From: Bacteroidales bacterium
GTDB lineage: Bacteria; Bacteroidota; Bacteroidia; Bacteroidales; Muribaculaceae
Assembly (NCBI GenBank): GCA_015061085.1
Contig: SUXG01000009.1
Span: 1-64,000, forward strand
Length of the DNA stretch: 64,000 bases
Reading direction: 5' to 3'
Program-made: the position numbers and the translations under genes
In this document: in pieces, positions 52,877 to 61,023 of the stretch
Numbering within the stretch: the first letter of the stretch is position 1
Layout: every line of letters starts with the position of its first letter
Notes under the pieces: generated by a model
Databases searched by the model: none
Told to the model about the DNA's origin: nothing
Seen by the model: the letters and a program-made list of their open reading frames with translations, nothing else

Positions 52877-54112
52877 TTATTTTTTGTAATGGAAGGATGA
52901 TAAGTTTTCAGTGTTTTTTGGTGTTATGCCAATAGGTATTTCTGAAGCAAGACGTAAAGAATGTCGATTATTCTCTTGATTGATTTTATCAATCGTTGTC
53001 ATAAGTGTAGATTTATGCAAATCCTCACTTTCATCTTCGAATAGTGTTAATTGTTTACTATTGTCAGGTGCTATTTCAGAAAGTATAATGCCGGCCCTTT
53101 TATATGAGATTGATGGTGAATATATCTGCATAAGACCATCATTTGCCGCTTTTATTATAGATGAAGATGAATTTGTTGGCGATTTAAATGTTATCTGTAT
53201 ATTAGGTGATATTGTTTGATGATGAAAACGATAAGGATTAGTTGCCATGAAAATTGTTATAGAAGAGCAACAAGCATGCATCTGGCGGAGTCTTTTCGCG
53301 CAGTCTGAAGCAAAAAGTGAAATTTGAGATTGTATAAAATTAAAATCGTTGGTGTCTGATGCAAAAGTGCGTGTTTCACTGATTGTGCTCTGAATATCTC
53401 TATTGCAACTATCTAAATCAATAGATGGTATTAATCGTAATTCATTATATGTTCTAACTCCATTAATACCAAATTCTTTATTTATCCAATTAATGTCTTT
53501 TGAAATAAAATCTTTGGCAGACATAATTCCGGAAAAATAAAGGCGTTTGGTCAATTTTCGTCCGATACCCCATATATCACCGATATTTGTTTTGCTTAAA
53601 ATATCGTTAATTTCTTTTTTGTCGGAAAGCAAAATAATGTGTTTATTATGTTTCTTGCCTAAATCGGTTGCTACTTTTGCAAGAGTCTTAGTAAAAGAGA
53701 AACCAATTGTTACAGGTATTCCGGTCTTTAATCGACACTCATCATAAATGTTTCTACCTATCTCATATAAAGCAATGTCCGGAATTCTGGTCATATCTAA
53801 GAATGCTTCATCAATAGAATAGTCGATAACATTTGGAGAATATTTGTGAAATATGTCATGAACGATTGTACTTATTTCATGGTATAACAAATGATTTGCA
53901 GAGATAGCAATTAGTTGATTGGAATTTATAAGGTTTCGTAGTTCAAACATAGGTTGCCCCATTTTTATTCCTAATGCTTTAGCCTCGTTACTGCGAGCAA
54001 TAGCACATCCGTCATTATTACTCATAACGACAACAGCTTTCCCTTCTAACGATCTATCGATAGAACGCTCGCATGAAACAAAGAAATTATTACAATCGAC
54101 TAATCCAATCAT
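52877..54112 (-). CDS. umuC: UmuC-like Y-family DNA polymerase
   Basis: Translesion polymerase of 411 residues. The catalytic palm shows MIGLVDCNNFFVSCE (metal Asp), VVVMSNNDGCAIARSNEAK and DYSIDEAFLDM; the thumb helix-hairpin-helix is IWGIGRKLTKRL; the little-finger domain follows. It matches UmuC rather than DinB in these motifs. The usual umuD partner is absent: the gene instead overlaps the recQ stop by 4 bp and is probably translated with it. Confidence 0.93.
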   Translation of the reverse strand: MIGLVDCNNFFVSCERSIDRSLEGKAVVVMSNNDGCAIARSNEAKALGIKMGQPMFELRNLINSNQLIAISANHLLYHEISTIVHDIFHKYSPNVIDYSIDEAFLDMTRIPDIALYEIGRNIYDECRLKTGIPVTIGFSFTKTLAKVATDLGKKHNKHIILLSDKKEINDILSKTNIGDIWGIGRKLTKRLYFSGIMSAKDFISKDINWINKEFGINGVRTYNELRLIPSIDLDSCNRDIQSTISETRTFASDTNDFNFIQSQISLFASDCAKRLRQMHACCSSITIFMATNPYRFHHQTISPNIQITFKSPTNSSSSIIKAANDGLMQIYSPSISYKRAGIILSEIAPDNSKQLTLFEDESEDLHKSTLMTTIDKINQENNRHSLRLASEIPIGITPKNTENLSSFHYKK

Positions 54113-56034
54113 TTGTTATTATAGTAAAAGAAACCATCCTTAAATGTTATATATTTTTCGTCACAAAGAAATTGCAGCATTTCTGAGATTTCATTACTAC
54201 GAGATCCGAAATAATGAGTAATAATTCTATGTTGAACTCCATTTGGTTTGCTCTTTATGTAGTCCAATAGTTGAGTTATCAAATTGGTGTCAGAGTCGGG
54301 GTTGTTATTTTTTCGCTTGATTTGCTTTTGGCTTAAGCATACATCGCATTTCTCACATTCGTCAGCATCACTTTCTCCAAAATACTCAAGCATGCGTTTC
54401 ACTCTGCAATTGTGAGAGTTATAAGCATAGTCGATCATTGATTCCACACGATTTGAAATTATTCTTTTTCTATCTTCGTAGATGCTTTTGGGGATGATTA
54501 TATATTTAGAATCTTCCCTGGCTGTAGGATAAAATATGTATGGAGTGCGTTTACGAGGTATGTAATGAAGAATGCCATTACGAGTAAGTTCAAGTAAGGT
54601 ATCATAGACATCTTGTTCAGACAATTTAGTGCGAGATGCGATTTCTACTTCATTTATATATACGTAGTCGGCAAATAATCCTGGATAAAGGCGAAGTATG
54701 GCTTGTAATACGGTATCAATATTTCTATGTGATGTCTTGATATTATATAAATCCTCTTTATCACAGACGATCATGACTCGAGAGCGGACTTCTGCTTCCT
54801 CAATATATTCAATATATTGAGCTGCGGTCAATAGCTTAAGAGCATGCATTGTCTGAGTCGGATTCAATTTAAAAGTGTTGCAAAATCTTTCAAAATTGAA
54901 CTCATAGAGTTTGTTATAACCTTCCCCCTCATAAACACATAAAAAATTAGAAAGAAAATCATATATTTTTGTAATGACTTCTCTTGGAGGGAAAGATTCA
55001 GTTACTCGTTTGCGGAGTAGTGATTTATCATTTTCAGCAGGTAAAAGGACGGCATATGAATGTTTTTCGTCTCTACCAGCTCTACCAGCTTCCTGGTAAT
55101 ATTCTTCCAATGATGGTGGCAAGTCGTGATGGATTACGATTCTTACATCAGGCTTGTCAATGCCCATTCCAAAAGCGTTTGTGGCAACAATAACTCTGAT
55201 TTCGCCTTTCTTCCACGAGTCTTGTCGCATTTGTTTATCTTCAAAGCTCAATCCGGCATGATAATTTGCAGCCGAGATACCTTGAATTATAAGTTGTTCG
55301 GCTATTTCTTTTGTGCGTTTTCTGCTCCGTACATATACTATTGCAGAACCTGATACTCGATTCAATATGTGTACGATTTGATTTAGTTTTGATTCTGTCG
55401 GTCGGACGATATACTGAATATTAGGTCTTGAAAAACTTTTCTTGAAAAACTTATAGCCATCTTTAAAATTAAGTTTGCTACAAATGTCGGTTACTACTTC
55501 AGACGTAGCAGTCGCTGTTAACGCAAGAAATGGAGCGTTAGGGATAATCTTTCTAATTTTTTTGATATTTAGATATGACGGTCTGAAATCATACCCCCAT
55601 TGTGAAATGCAATGAGCTTCATCAATTACTATCAGGCGAATGTTTAGCGACTTTAATTCATTGCAAAATCTTTCGCTTGATAATCTTTCCGGGGATACAT
55701 ATAAAAATTTGCATTTGGAATTAATAAGTTTATCCCATGCAGTTGTCGCTTCTCTATTGGTCATACCTGCGTGGAAATAGACAGCCCTAATGTTATGTCG
55801 TTTAAGGTTATCCACTTGATCTTTCATGAGAGAAATCAAAGGTGTTATTACTAGTGTAAGCCCTTCGAGTATCATGCCGGGAACTTGGAATGTAATAGAT
55901 TTTCCTCCTCCTGTAGGCATTAATCCTAATGTGTCATGTCCGTCAAGTACAGATTTGATAATGTCTTTTTGCAGAGGACGAAAAAAATCAAATCCCCAGT
56001 ATTTTTTTAATGTCAGTGTTAAGATGTCGCTCAT
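54109..56034 (-). CDS. recQ: ATP-dependent DNA helicase RecQ
   Basis: Superfamily 2 3'-5' helicase, 641 residues. It has motif 0/I FRPLQKDII and MPTGGGKS, DEAH box VIDEAHCISQWGYDFR, motif V ATNAFGMGIDKPDVR and motif VI QEAGRAGRD. A zinc-binding domain (CRVKRMLEYFGE, then CEKCDVC) and a winged helix follow. No HRDC domain is evident; the last 50 residues look like a small extra helical module. It functions in recombination and replication-fork repair, next to umuC and recJ; RecQ and RecJ act together in resection. Confidence 0.96.
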   Translation of the reverse strand: MSDILTLTLKKYWGFDFFRPLQKDIIKSVLDGHDTLGLMPTGGGKSITFQVPGMILEGLTLVITPLISLMKDQVDNLKRHNIRAVYFHAGMTNREATTAWDKLINSKCKFLYVSPERLSSERFCNELKSLNIRLIVIDEAHCISQWGYDFRPSYLNIKKIRKIIPNAPFLALTATATSEVVTDICSKLNFKDGYKFFKKSFSRPNIQYIVRPTESKLNQIVHILNRVSGSAIVYVRSRKRTKEIAEQLIIQGISAANYHAGLSFEDKQMRQDSWKKGEIRVIVATNAFGMGIDKPDVRIVIHHDLPPSLEEYYQEAGRAGRDEKHSYAVLLPAENDKSLLRKRVTESFPPREVITKIYDFLSNFLCVYEGEGYNKLYEFNFERFCNTFKLNPTQTMHALKLLTAAQYIEYIEEAEVRSRVMIVCDKEDLYNIKTSHRNIDTVLQAILRLYPGLFADYVYINEVEIASRTKLSEQDVYDTLLELTRNGILHYIPRKRTPYIFYPTAREDSKYIIIPKSIYEDRKRIISNRVESMIDYAYNSHNCRVKRMLEYFGESDADECEKCDVCLSQKQIKRKNNNPDSDTNLITQLLDYIKSKPNGVQHRIITHYFGSRSNEISEMLQFLCDEKYITFKDGFFYYNNK

Positions 56035-56049
56035 AATAGTAAAATAAAT

Positions 56050-56082
56050 AAGAGAGGTAGGATTAATGCTCTTACCTCTCTT
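56050..56082 (-). terminator. Hairpin between recJ and recQ
   Basis: A 10-bp stem AAGAGAGGTA / TACCTCTCTT with a 13-base loop in the 62-bp gap; on the minus strand it is followed by a T-rich tract (ATTTATTTT). It could attenuate read-through from recJ into recQ. Confidence 0.65.
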
Positions 56083-56096
56083 TAATATAGTGTGTA

Positions 56097-57830
56097 TTAT
56101 TGTTCTGAAAGGCGTATATCTTTAATCATAAGTTGAACGCTATCACCACGATTTGCTTGTTTGTTATGTTCTATCGTGTAACAGATGTCGATCGGTTTAT
56201 GAGCATGGATATGTTCAAAATATTGTGCCATATTAAAAGCTATAGCGTTAATAACTCTGCTTGTGCTATTATCTTCAAGTTCAAGTTTTATATGCTCAAA
56301 ATTTTTGCCTACAAGTTTACTTGTGCCAAAATCAAACACATTTTTTGTCCAGAACACCGGTTTCTGATTGCCTGGTCCGTACGGATTAAACTTTCTGAGG
56401 TAAGCGATTAACTCAGGAGTAATCTGTGAGAAATCAATGACTGCATCAATATCGGTATGTGGCGACAACTGATGAGGTTGGATATGGGTAGAAACATAAT
56501 CTTCAAATCGTTTGATAAATTGAGGGATGTTTTCTTCCTTCATTGAAAGTCCGACAGCATAAGTATGACCTCCGAAGTTTTCTAATAAATCACGAGCTGA
56601 ATTGACAGCAGAATAGATGTCAAAACCTTGCACAGAACGTGATGAACCGGTGGCCATTCCGTTGACTAATGTTAAAACAACGGACGGTTTATAGTACAAC
56701 TCTGTAAGTCGTGATGCGACAATACCAATAATGCCTTTGTGCCAATCTTTATTGTATATTACAATTGATTTTTTACCTTGGACTATATTGACATTATTCT
56801 CAATCAAAGCATTTGCTTCATCAGTGATACGTTTATCAAGCTCTTTGCGATCCTTATTGTATTGGTCGATGTTCTGTCCCTTCTCGTAAGCTTCGTGTAA
56901 ATCACGTGTGACTAATAAATCTACAGCTTCCATGCCACTTTGCATTCTTCCGGAAGCATTAATGCGTGGTCCGATTTTGAAAATCACATCACTTATAGTA
57001 ATTTCCTTATTAGTCAACTTACATATTCTGATGATGCTTCTCAATCCTAAATTAGGATTTGAATTGAGACGACGCAGACCATGATATGCCATAATGCGAT
57101 TTTCATCTACAATAGGCACAATATCAGCGGCAATACTTACTGCAACCAAATCAAGCAACGATTCAAGTTCATTATGGTTGGACAATCCGTTGCTAAGCGC
57201 AAATGCTTGCATAAACTTAAATCCGACACCACATCCACTGAGATGAGGACATGGGTAGGTGCTTCTCGGCATCTTAGGATTTAGGATAGCGACAGCTTCC
57301 GGAATTTCTTCGTCCGGAACATGGTGGTCACAAATTATAAAATCAATACCACGTTGTTTTGCGTATGCTATTTCTTCGATTGCTTTTATACCACAATCAA
57401 GCACAATGATGAGTTTTACGTCATTCTGCTCTGCATATTCAATACTCTTCATCGAAATACCATAACCTTCTTCGTAACGAGTCGGGATATAGTATTCAAT
57501 ATTGCTGTAGTAATTTTGTAGGTATTTGTAGACCAACGCCACAGCAGTTGTGCCATCGACATCATAGTCACCATAGACCATAATTCTTTCTTTGGCTCCC
57601 ATCGCCTTGTTCAAGCGGTTTACCGCTTTATCCATATCCGGCATTAAGAAAGGATCATGAAGATCGCATATGGCAGGCGTTATAAAACGATCTGCATCTT
57701 GTGGTGTCTTGATACCTCGACGTATCATCAACTCTGCCACAGCGGAATTGTCGTTGCAATGCTTTCGTAGCGTCTCTGCCTCTTCTTGCTGTAATGGTGT
57801 TAGCGGTAAATAGTTCCATTTACCAATCAT
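56097..57830 (-). CDS. recJ: Single-stranded-DNA-specific exonuclease RecJ
   Basis: 5'-3' exonuclease of recombination and mismatch repair, 577 residues. DHH-family motifs: YGDYDVDGTTA (motif I), VLDCGIK (motif II), CDHHVPD (motif III) and the DHHA1 domain with GRMQSG and GGHTYAVG. An OB-like C-terminal domain closes the protein. It is read in the same direction as recQ and umuC, with an intervening hairpin. Confidence 0.96.
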   Translation of the reverse strand: MIGKWNYLPLTPLQQEEAETLRKHCNDNSAVAELMIRRGIKTPQDADRFITPAICDLHDPFLMPDMDKAVNRLNKAMGAKERIMVYGDYDVDGTTAVALVYKYLQNYYSNIEYYIPTRYEEGYGISMKSIEYAEQNDVKLIIVLDCGIKAIEEIAYAKQRGIDFIICDHHVPDEEIPEAVAILNPKMPRSTYPCPHLSGCGVGFKFMQAFALSNGLSNHNELESLLDLVAVSIAADIVPIVDENRIMAYHGLRRLNSNPNLGLRSIIRICKLTNKEITISDVIFKIGPRINASGRMQSGMEAVDLLVTRDLHEAYEKGQNIDQYNKDRKELDKRITDEANALIENNVNIVQGKKSIVIYNKDWHKGIIGIVASRLTELYYKPSVVLTLVNGMATGSSRSVQGFDIYSAVNSARDLLENFGGHTYAVGLSMKEENIPQFIKRFEDYVSTHIQPHQLSPHTDIDAVIDFSQITPELIAYLRKFNPYGPGNQKPVFWTKNVFDFGTSKLVGKNFEHIKLELEDNSTSRVINAIAFNMAQYFEHIHAHKPIDICYTIEHNKQANRGDSVQLMIKDIRLSEQ

Positions 57831-58222
57831 ATATAGTGTCTTTTTATTTTCGTTTTGTTATTGCACAATATTATGACCCGACAGATTTCATAGTTCTATA
57901 TGCTAAAAAGCTAAAATTTAGCATAAAATGCTATGAATTTGTTGAGGATTAATACATTATTAATGTGCTCACGAGGCATAGAGATTGGCAAAGTTAATGA
58001 TTAATTCTCATATTTCCAATAGTTTAAACGGATTTTCTTTGATTTTATCGACAATTGTGTTTTTTTAACTTAAATAGGTTGGCTATATGCTTACCGGATC
58101 GTTTAATTTTTACCAAAAACAAAACTAATACATTTGGTAGCAAGAGGAATTTTTATAATTTCCTTATTTTTTTCTTGTTTACCAGGCGTAAAAAATCTTT
58201 TTTTTATGTACCTTTGCCAAAT
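57831..58222. other. Non-coding region with the recJ leader
   Basis: Contains the recJ promoter (57989-58019, minus strand), a leader of about 150 bases with the palindrome GCTAAAATTTAGC at about 57909-57921, and a plus-strand TACCTTTG box at 58209-58216 that may serve the ncRNA downstream. No gene is supported here. Confidence 0.55.
57989..58019 (-). promoter_or_regulatory. Bacteroides-type promoter of recJ
   Basis: On the minus strand: TTG (58017-58019), a 20-bp spacer and TAACTTTG (57989-57996). The leader to the ATG is about 150 bases. Confidence 0.7.
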
Positions 58223-58447
58223 AAACAAAACTTGCCTATGTAACAAAAAAGAATTAAAAGACATATAATAACTAAGCGTTAGCTTTATTCTTGTTATCTG
58301 AAATATCGCCAAAATAAAAGTAGCATTCAAGAGTGAAAGTTAATGCTCACGGTGTATCCGTGGGCTTTTTGCTCGTATATGAATGCATGGTGTTTGGCGA
58401 CACCTCAGATAACGTAGACGAAGTATTTAGTCCACGTTTTTTTATTG
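58223..58447 (+). ncRNA. ssrS: Rod-shaped non-coding RNA, candidate 6S RNA
   Basis: A long imperfect hairpin with symmetric internal loops. Nested stems: GTTATCTGA 58293 with TCAGATAAC 58405; CGCCAAA 58307 with TTTGGCG 58393; GCATTCA 58323 with TGAATGC 58380; and GCTCACGG 58345 with CCGTGGGC 58358 at the tip. A separate hairpin AACGTAGAC / GTCCACGTT with a T-run follows as terminator (58411-58447). A TACCTTTG box lies at 58209. The single rod with open bubbles is the layout of 6S RNA, which binds RNA polymerase holoenzyme; it could also belong to a named Bacteroidales ncRNA class. The 5' end is uncertain (58223 to about 58271). It is independent of the downstream ABC operon, which has its own promoter. 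Confidence 0.55.
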
Positions 58448-58564
58448 TCTATCCATTGGTCGGGACTAATTTTTACAGATAGTGTTGCAAACCAAGTTAA
58501 TATATGAAGGGATGCTACTTATATGCTCTTATTCTCATATTAATTGATTGTTGAATGGAAATTG

Positions 58565-58595
58565 TTGTTGAATTTGAAAAAACATGTTAACTTTG
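58565..58595 (+). promoter_or_regulatory. Bacteroides-type promoter of the ABC transporter operon
   Basis: TTG at 58565-58567, a 20-bp spacer and TAACTTTG at 58588-58595, about 60 bp before the ATG. Confidence 0.75.
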
Positions 58596-58662
58596 TAGAA
58601 CATAAATTGTTGGTACATAATGAAGTTTTTAAGTTGTTATTGTGTCCAATAGATAAAGGTAT

Positions 58663-59610
58663 ATGGATATGAATATATTAGAAATTAAGTCGTTAAATAA
58701 GCAGTATGGTCAGCTCAAGGCTCTTGACAATGTAGATTTAGATGTAGCCAGAGGTTCTGTGTTTGGCTTGCTTGGTCCTAATGGGGCAGGTAAAACTACA
58801 TTACTGCGTATTATCAATAGTATTTTGGTCAAAGATAGTGGTAGCGTTAAAATAAATGGTGAGGATGTATCACTTGCTACATCTCACTATCTTGGATATA
58901 TGCCTGAAGAAAGAGGTCTTTACGGTAAGATGCAAGTTGAGGAACAGATAATGTATTTCGGACTCTTGAAAGGGGGCGAGAAGTCGATGTTGCGTCAGAA
59001 CATGAAGGAATATATGGAGCTATTCGAACTATCATCAGATGGCAAACGTAAGGTCGAGGAGTTGTCGAAGGGTAATCAACAGAAGGTACAGATAATCTCA
59101 ACGCTTGTGCATAATCCTGAACTTGTAATCCTTGATGAGCCGTTTAGCGGTTTTGACCCTATCAATGGTGCATTGTTGACTCAGCTTATCAATCGCCTTC
59201 ACAATCGCAATGTCACAGTGATGTTGTCAAGTCATAACATGCCGGCTATTGAAGAAATGTGCAGTGATATTGCTTTGATCAATCGTGGACAAATGTTGCT
59301 CAGTGGTCGCATCGAAGATATTAAGGAAGCTAATAAAACAGGCAACCTGGAGTTGACTACACGTGCGCCTTTGTCAATAGGCTTGGCAATGGATTCAGGG
59401 TTGGTTGAGTATATAGAGCAAATTGATTCAAAGGATTGGCGTAAGGGTATGACATATACTATTCGTCGTCGACCGAATGTGTCGAATAATGACATCCTGC
59501 AAGCGATAAGTATGCAAGCAGAAATTTTACATTTTGAGGAAGTACTCCCCTCGTTAAACGATATTTTTATAAAATATACAGTCGGTGAAATACCAAATAA
59601 AAATTTGTAA
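58663..59610 (+). CDS. ABC transporter ATP-binding protein (NatA-like)
   Basis: A 315-residue ATPase: Walker A GPNGAGKTT, a Q-loop region MPEERGLYG, signature LSKGNQQKV, Walker B LVILDEPFSG and the H-loop SSHNM. A C-terminal extension of about 90 residues follows the ABC domain, as in the NatA/DUF4162 group. With the permease 2 bp downstream it makes an ABC-2 exporter. The substrate is unknown; sodium export is the model for NatAB but should not be assumed. Confidence 0.92.
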   Translation: MDMNILEIKSLNKQYGQLKALDNVDLDVARGSVFGLLGPNGAGKTTLLRIINSILVKDSGSVKINGEDVSLATSHYLGYMPEERGLYGKMQVEEQIMYFGLLKGGEKSMLRQNMKEYMELFELSSDGKRKVEELSKGNQQKVQIISTLVHNPELVILDEPFSGFDPINGALLTQLINRLHNRNVTVMLSSHNMPAIEEMCSDIALINRGQMLLSGRIEDIKEANKTGNLELTTRAPLSIGLAMDSGLVEYIEQIDSKDWRKGMTYTIRRRPNVSNNDILQAISMQAEILHFEEVLPSLNDIFIKYTVGEIPNKNL

Positions 59611-59612
59611 TT

Positions 59613-60515
59613 ATGAATAGATTGAAGACAATTATATATCACGAATATATGATGGATATTCGTGGTAAAGGTTTTTGGATAGCGACATTCTTGATGCCGG
59701 TGTTGGTATTAGGTTTCGGAATGTTTATAGGATTTTTGGCTCAAGATTCTGATGCGTTGACCAATACGGTCTCTCCTAATGCATCCGACCCTTATGATGA
59801 TCTTTCAGGAATGCAGATTGTCGGAATGTTGTGTGGAATGTTTCTCACATTGTTTGTGATGGTCTATGGAGCACAGATATTTAATAAAGTGAAAAATGAG
59901 AAAACCAATCGAATTGTGGAAATCATAGTAGCGTCAGTTCCCGGACGAGATATGATGCTTGCAAAGGTAATCAGCGTTGGATTGGTTGGTCTGACTCAAT
60001 TGCTTCTTTGGGGGCTTTTAATCGGACTGATGATAATGGTGCTTTATCTCTTTGCTCCTATCTCCATACCAATTGGTGAAATTCTTAATCTTGATGCACT
60101 TATGGCATTGATGTGGGCTATCATTTATTTTATTGGTGGATATGTGTTCTATGGTTCGATGTTTGCTGCTGTAGGAGCATTGACTGATAAAAACAATGAG
60201 AATCAAGAGTATATGACCATTCTGACATTCATACTTCTTGGTTCGTTCTATATAGGAATGTTTGCTGTTGATAATCAGGACTCTATGTTGACTACATGGT
60301 GTAACTACATTCCTCTCACAAGCCCAACAGTAGCAGTAGTCGGTGCTATATCGGGTTCGTTGTCACTCTTGCAGTCGCTTATATCAGTAGCGGTGCTTTA
60401 TGTCTCTGCATTAATAACACTATCGTTTGCGGGCAAGATATATACCTCTGCCCTACTTTTAAAAGGAAAGAAATTCAGTCCTAAAGATATTCTTACATTC
60501 CTAAAAGCAAAGTGA
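59613..60515 (+). CDS. ABC-2 type transporter permease (NatB-like)
   Basis: A 300-residue membrane protein: one N-terminal helix (FWIATFLMPVLVLGF), an extracytoplasmic loop shorter than usual for NatB, then five helices. It carries VYGAQIFNKVKNEKTNRIVEIIVASVPGRDMMLAK, the conserved cytoplasmic segment of NatB-like permeases (longer than one motif; residues about 90-125). It starts 2 bp after the ATPase gene. Confidence 0.9.
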   Translation: MNRLKTIIYHEYMMDIRGKGFWIATFLMPVLVLGFGMFIGFLAQDSDALTNTVSPNASDPYDDLSGMQIVGMLCGMFLTLFVMVYGAQIFNKVKNEKTNRIVEIIVASVPGRDMMLAKVISVGLVGLTQLLLWGLLIGLMIMVLYLFAPISIPIGEILNLDALMALMWAIIYFIGGYVFYGSMFAAVGALTDKNNENQEYMTILTFILLGSFYIGMFAVDNQDSMLTTWCNYIPLTSPTVAVVGAISGSLSLLQSLISVAVLYVSALITLSFAGKIYTSALLLKGKKFSPKDILTFLKAK

Positions 60516-60559
60516 TAATTGTATTGGTTTAATGGATATTAATTCCTAATTATAGCAAA

Positions 60560-60856
60560 TTGATGAATATTGCTTTGAATTATATCGGCTCAGTATTACT
60601 TGTTTTGATATTATCCGGATGTGCAACACAAAAGTGGAGCGACATTGGAGATAATGTTAATGTGGAAACTATTATACAAGAGAAGTTTCAGCATCTTTAT
60701 CAAAGATATAAGATTGGAGAAATTGAAGTTTCAAAAATAGAGCAACACATTGACAGCAATGGTGAAGTTAACTATAGAATTATATATTCTGAAAAAGATG
60801 CAGATACAGATGAATTTCTATGGCAAACGATTTACATGCCAATATTAAATCAATAA
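60560..60856 (+). CDS. Small hypothetical lipoprotein
   Basis: A 98-residue protein with a lipoprotein signal (VLILSGC, Cys21). The mature part of 78 residues is charged and beta-rich (EVNYRIIYSEKDADTDEFLWQTIYMP). I recognise no family. It follows the ABC permease by 44 bp on the same strand and may be part of that transcript. Confidence 0.6.
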   Translation: MMNIALNYIGSVLLVLILSGCATQKWSDIGDNVNVETIIQEKFQHLYQRYKIGEIEVSKIEQHIDSNGEVNYRIIYSEKDADTDEFLWQTIYMPILNQ

Positions 60857-60964
60857 TTTTTGTGTGTAGCTCTAATATAATAAGAAGTAGTTTTGTAACT
60901 CGTTACAAGGCTATTTTCTTATATGCGATTTGTGGATGCGCGATGGGTGATAATATTCCGGATT

Positions 60965-60994
60965 TTGTGTATTGATAAAAAAGTAGTAACTTTA
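60965..60994 (+). promoter_or_regulatory. Promoter candidate for the ABC-F gene
   Basis: TTG at 60965-60967, a 19-bp spacer and TAACTTTA at 60987-60994 (last base off consensus), 29 bp before the ATG. Confidence 0.6.
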
Positions 60995-61023
60995 CACTTT
61001 CAAAAACAGATAGATAACAGACA

